From Desulfuromonadaceae bacterium (GTDB lineage Bacteria > Desulfobacterota > Desulfuromonadia > Desulfuromonadales > Desulfuromonadaceae), in assembly GCA_027065245.1 (NCBI GenBank), contig JAMOOS010000068.1, positions 1-16,788 on the forward strand: a DNA stretch of 16,788 bases, given 5' to 3'. This document shows positions 15,239 through 16,788 of this stretch, piece after piece; position 1 is the stretch's first letter; each line of letters opens with the position of its first letter. The position numbers and the translations under genes were made by a program. Below the pieces are notes generated by a model that saw only the letters and a list, made by a program, of their open reading frames with translations, was not told the origin of the DNA and searched no databases.

Positions 15239-16788
15239 TTACTTAATTGGTTGTTTTTTGTCGTTGCGCCAGCCCCACATTACCACCAGTGTCAGCAGCA
15301 GGTATGCCGCGCCAACGCTTACCATGGCGTGGGGGATGTCCATCACGCCCAGCAGCAGGGCGAACAGCAGTGGTCCCAATGCCTGAGATACCTTGTCCAG
15401 GCTGCGGTATACGCCCATTACCCGGTTTACTCCCACGCGCCTGCTTACCGGTAGCGATGCCATGAGCAGATTGCGTGAGGCTCCGCTGGCTCCAACCGAA
15501 ATGCCAAACAGGGTTACCGCCGCCGGTACAATCCAGAATGAATTGCCGAGGAGAAACAGCAACAGGCTGGCAGCGGCGAGAAAACCGCCGCCGTAGACAA
15601 AGGGGCGTTTATCGCCGACGCGGTCGGCGCGGGCGCTTATCTGCGGCGCGATGAAAATCATGCTTAGGCCAAACAGCATAATTACCCGGCCTATTGTGGA
15701 CTGGCTGCTGCCGAGCTGATGCAGATACAGCGGGCTCACATAGTAGAGCAGCCCGGCCATGGCGATGGAATAGGGCATGAGACTGCAGGTGAACATGGTC
15801 ATGGCGCGGCGGTCGCGCAGCAGAGCGCTCAGGGCGGCGCCGCCGTCGGTGTGGTCGTTATCGCACTGGTGCGGACGGATAAAATGGTCACGCATGAATA
15901 TCAGGGTGAACAGCAGTGACGCTGCACAGATGGCCGCCGCCACCATAAATACCGGTCGGAAGCCCAGTTGTTGCGCCAGTAGCGCACCTACGGCGTTGCC
16001 GCAGATGATGCCGGAAAAAATTCCCGCCACCAGGTTGGAAAAAGCGCGGGCGCGGCGGCGCGGATGGGCCTGACTTAAGACAAATCCCTGTGCCGACATC
16101 CACACCATACCGTAACCGCTGCCGGTGAAGGCGCGCGCGGCGATGAACGCCAACGGGTGAAGCGCCAGCGCCGAGGCGGTGGCCCCGGCAATGCTGATGA
16201 TGGTGCCGACGATGAACGGCTGATGCCAGCCGCGTCGGTCGATCCAGTGTCCCACCGGGATAAGGATAATGCCTCCGGCCAGCATCTCCACACTCACCGG
16301 CAAACTCAACACCACCTGACGCGATAATCCGGCTATGGGCTGATAAATCTGTCGCATGTACAGGGGGATAAACGAGTAGCACAGCGCCGCGGCAAATACG
16401 TAGAAAAAGGTGGCCGGGCGGATGAGCGAACCGCCGTAGCCCGAGCGGTCACCGGCGCGGTCCAGTTCCGTCAGCAGGGTGGCGTACAGCATCACCATCA
16501 TCTCCACCACAAACAGCAGCAATAACACCACGATGGTGAGAGAATCGAGGGCAATGGCATTAACGGCGGCGCTGAGAACGGCGCCGTCGAGGATGATTTT
16601 TATCGTGCCGACAGTTCTGCCGTCGACTTTTATCGGCAAAAAACTCACCAGTTGCGGCGGCGCGGCGGCGGTGCTGCCGGCGTGGTAGAGCCTGGTGCCG
16701 TTAGGTGCAAGAATATCGAGGGCGGCAATTTCGTCGGCGCGTGCCACCGTGGCGGCCATGTGATGATCGATATTGACCAGGGCTCGGA
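15239..16788 (-). CDS. MFS transporter with N-terminal sensor-like segment, 5' end cut off
   Basis: The frame is open from the right edge to the stop at 15239, about 516 residues, so the true start lies outside. The first 70 or so visible residues are soluble and sensor-like (an ALDILAPNGTRLYH stretch and FLPIKVDGRTVGTIKI, as in the end of Cache/periplasmic PAS-like domains). One strong membrane helix (bases about 16543-16475) and a short polar linker follow. From about 16414 there are twelve hydrophobic segments of a major facilitator, with motif A-like GHWIDRRG after the second. The C-terminus is short and basic. A sensor segment fused to an MFS carrier is unusual, and the substrate cannot be deduced. 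An internal ATG at 16759 is unlikely to be the start because it would cut the sensor segment. It precedes the radical SAM gene by 114 nt on the same strand. Confidence 0.85.
   Translation of the reverse strand, partial: RALVNIDHHMAATVARADEIAALDILAPNGTRLYHAGSTAAAPPQLVSFLPIKVDGRTVGTIKIILDGAVLSAAVNAIALDSLTIVVLLLLFVVEMMVMLYATLLTELDRAGDRSGYGGSLIRPATFFYVFAAALCYSFIPLYMRQIYQPIAGLSRQVVLSLPVSVEMLAGGIILIPVGHWIDRRGWHQPFIVGTIISIAGATASALALHPLAFIAARAFTGSGYGMVWMSAQGFVLSQAHPRRRARAFSNLVAGIFSGIICGNAVGALLAQQLGFRPVFMVAAAICAASLLFTLIFMRDHFIRPHQCDNDHTDGGAALSALLRDRRAMTMFTCSLMPYSIAMAGLLYYVSPLYLHQLGSSQSTIGRVIMLFGLSMIFIAPQISARADRVGDKRPFVYGGGFLAAASLLLFLLGNSFWIVPAAVTLFGISVGASGASRNLLMASLPVSRRVGVNRVMGVYRSLDKVSQALGPLLFALLLGVMDIPHAMVSVGAAYLLLTLVVMWGWRNDKKQPIK

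Overview
The window is about 16.8 kb of GC-rich bacterial chromosome, densely packed and mostly transcribed on the minus strand. Gene content suggests a Gram-negative, probably anaerobic bacterium. The best guess is Desulfuromonadota (Geobacter/Desulfuromonas/Pelobacter-like), because an AhbD-like radical SAM protein sits with hemE, hemH and hemY-type genes, near PilT ATPases and an MFS carrier with an extracytoplasmic sensor segment. This placement is inference from gene content. No rRNA, tRNA, CRISPR array or transposase was seen.

Left block (minus strand, 4538 down to 1): a HemY-type (proto/copro)porphyrinogen oxidase, peptide chain release factor 3 (prfC) and leucyl aminopeptidase (pepA, cut by the left edge). 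Gaps are 30 and 13 nt, so this is probably one operon. Divergent from it is a zinc-finger-less DnaJ/CbpA-type co-chaperone (4753-5685, plus) with a good sigma70-like promoter and an intrinsic terminator that overlaps its stop codon.

Middle accessory block (5700-8407): a COG1237-type metallo-beta-lactamase-fold hydrolase (minus), two gene-poor spacers, and a visibly more A+T-rich orphan lipoprotein gene (plus) that I do not recognise. This is the least conserved-looking part of the window.

Right block (minus strand, 16788 down to 8408): a sensor-fused MFS transporter (cut by the right edge), an AhbD-like radical SAM/SPASM protein, hemE, hemH, a small protein of unknown function, two PilT-family ATPases and a class I methyltransferase whose start overlaps the preceding stop by one base. 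A textbook terminator hairpin lies between hemE and hemH, only 16 nt before the hemH start codon.

How the genes may work together: HemE makes coproporphyrinogen III. The HemY-type oxidase and the ferrochelatase could complete either the classical protoporphyrin route or the coproporphyrin route. AhbD-type enzymes convert Fe-coproporphyrin (coproheme) to heme b without oxygen, so the genes here could form a hybrid coproporphyrin route that ends with a radical SAM enzyme instead of HemQ/ChdC. That is the main hypothesis to test. The PilT block probably acts in type IV pilus dynamics. One of its two ATPases carries an unusual cluster of four cysteines.
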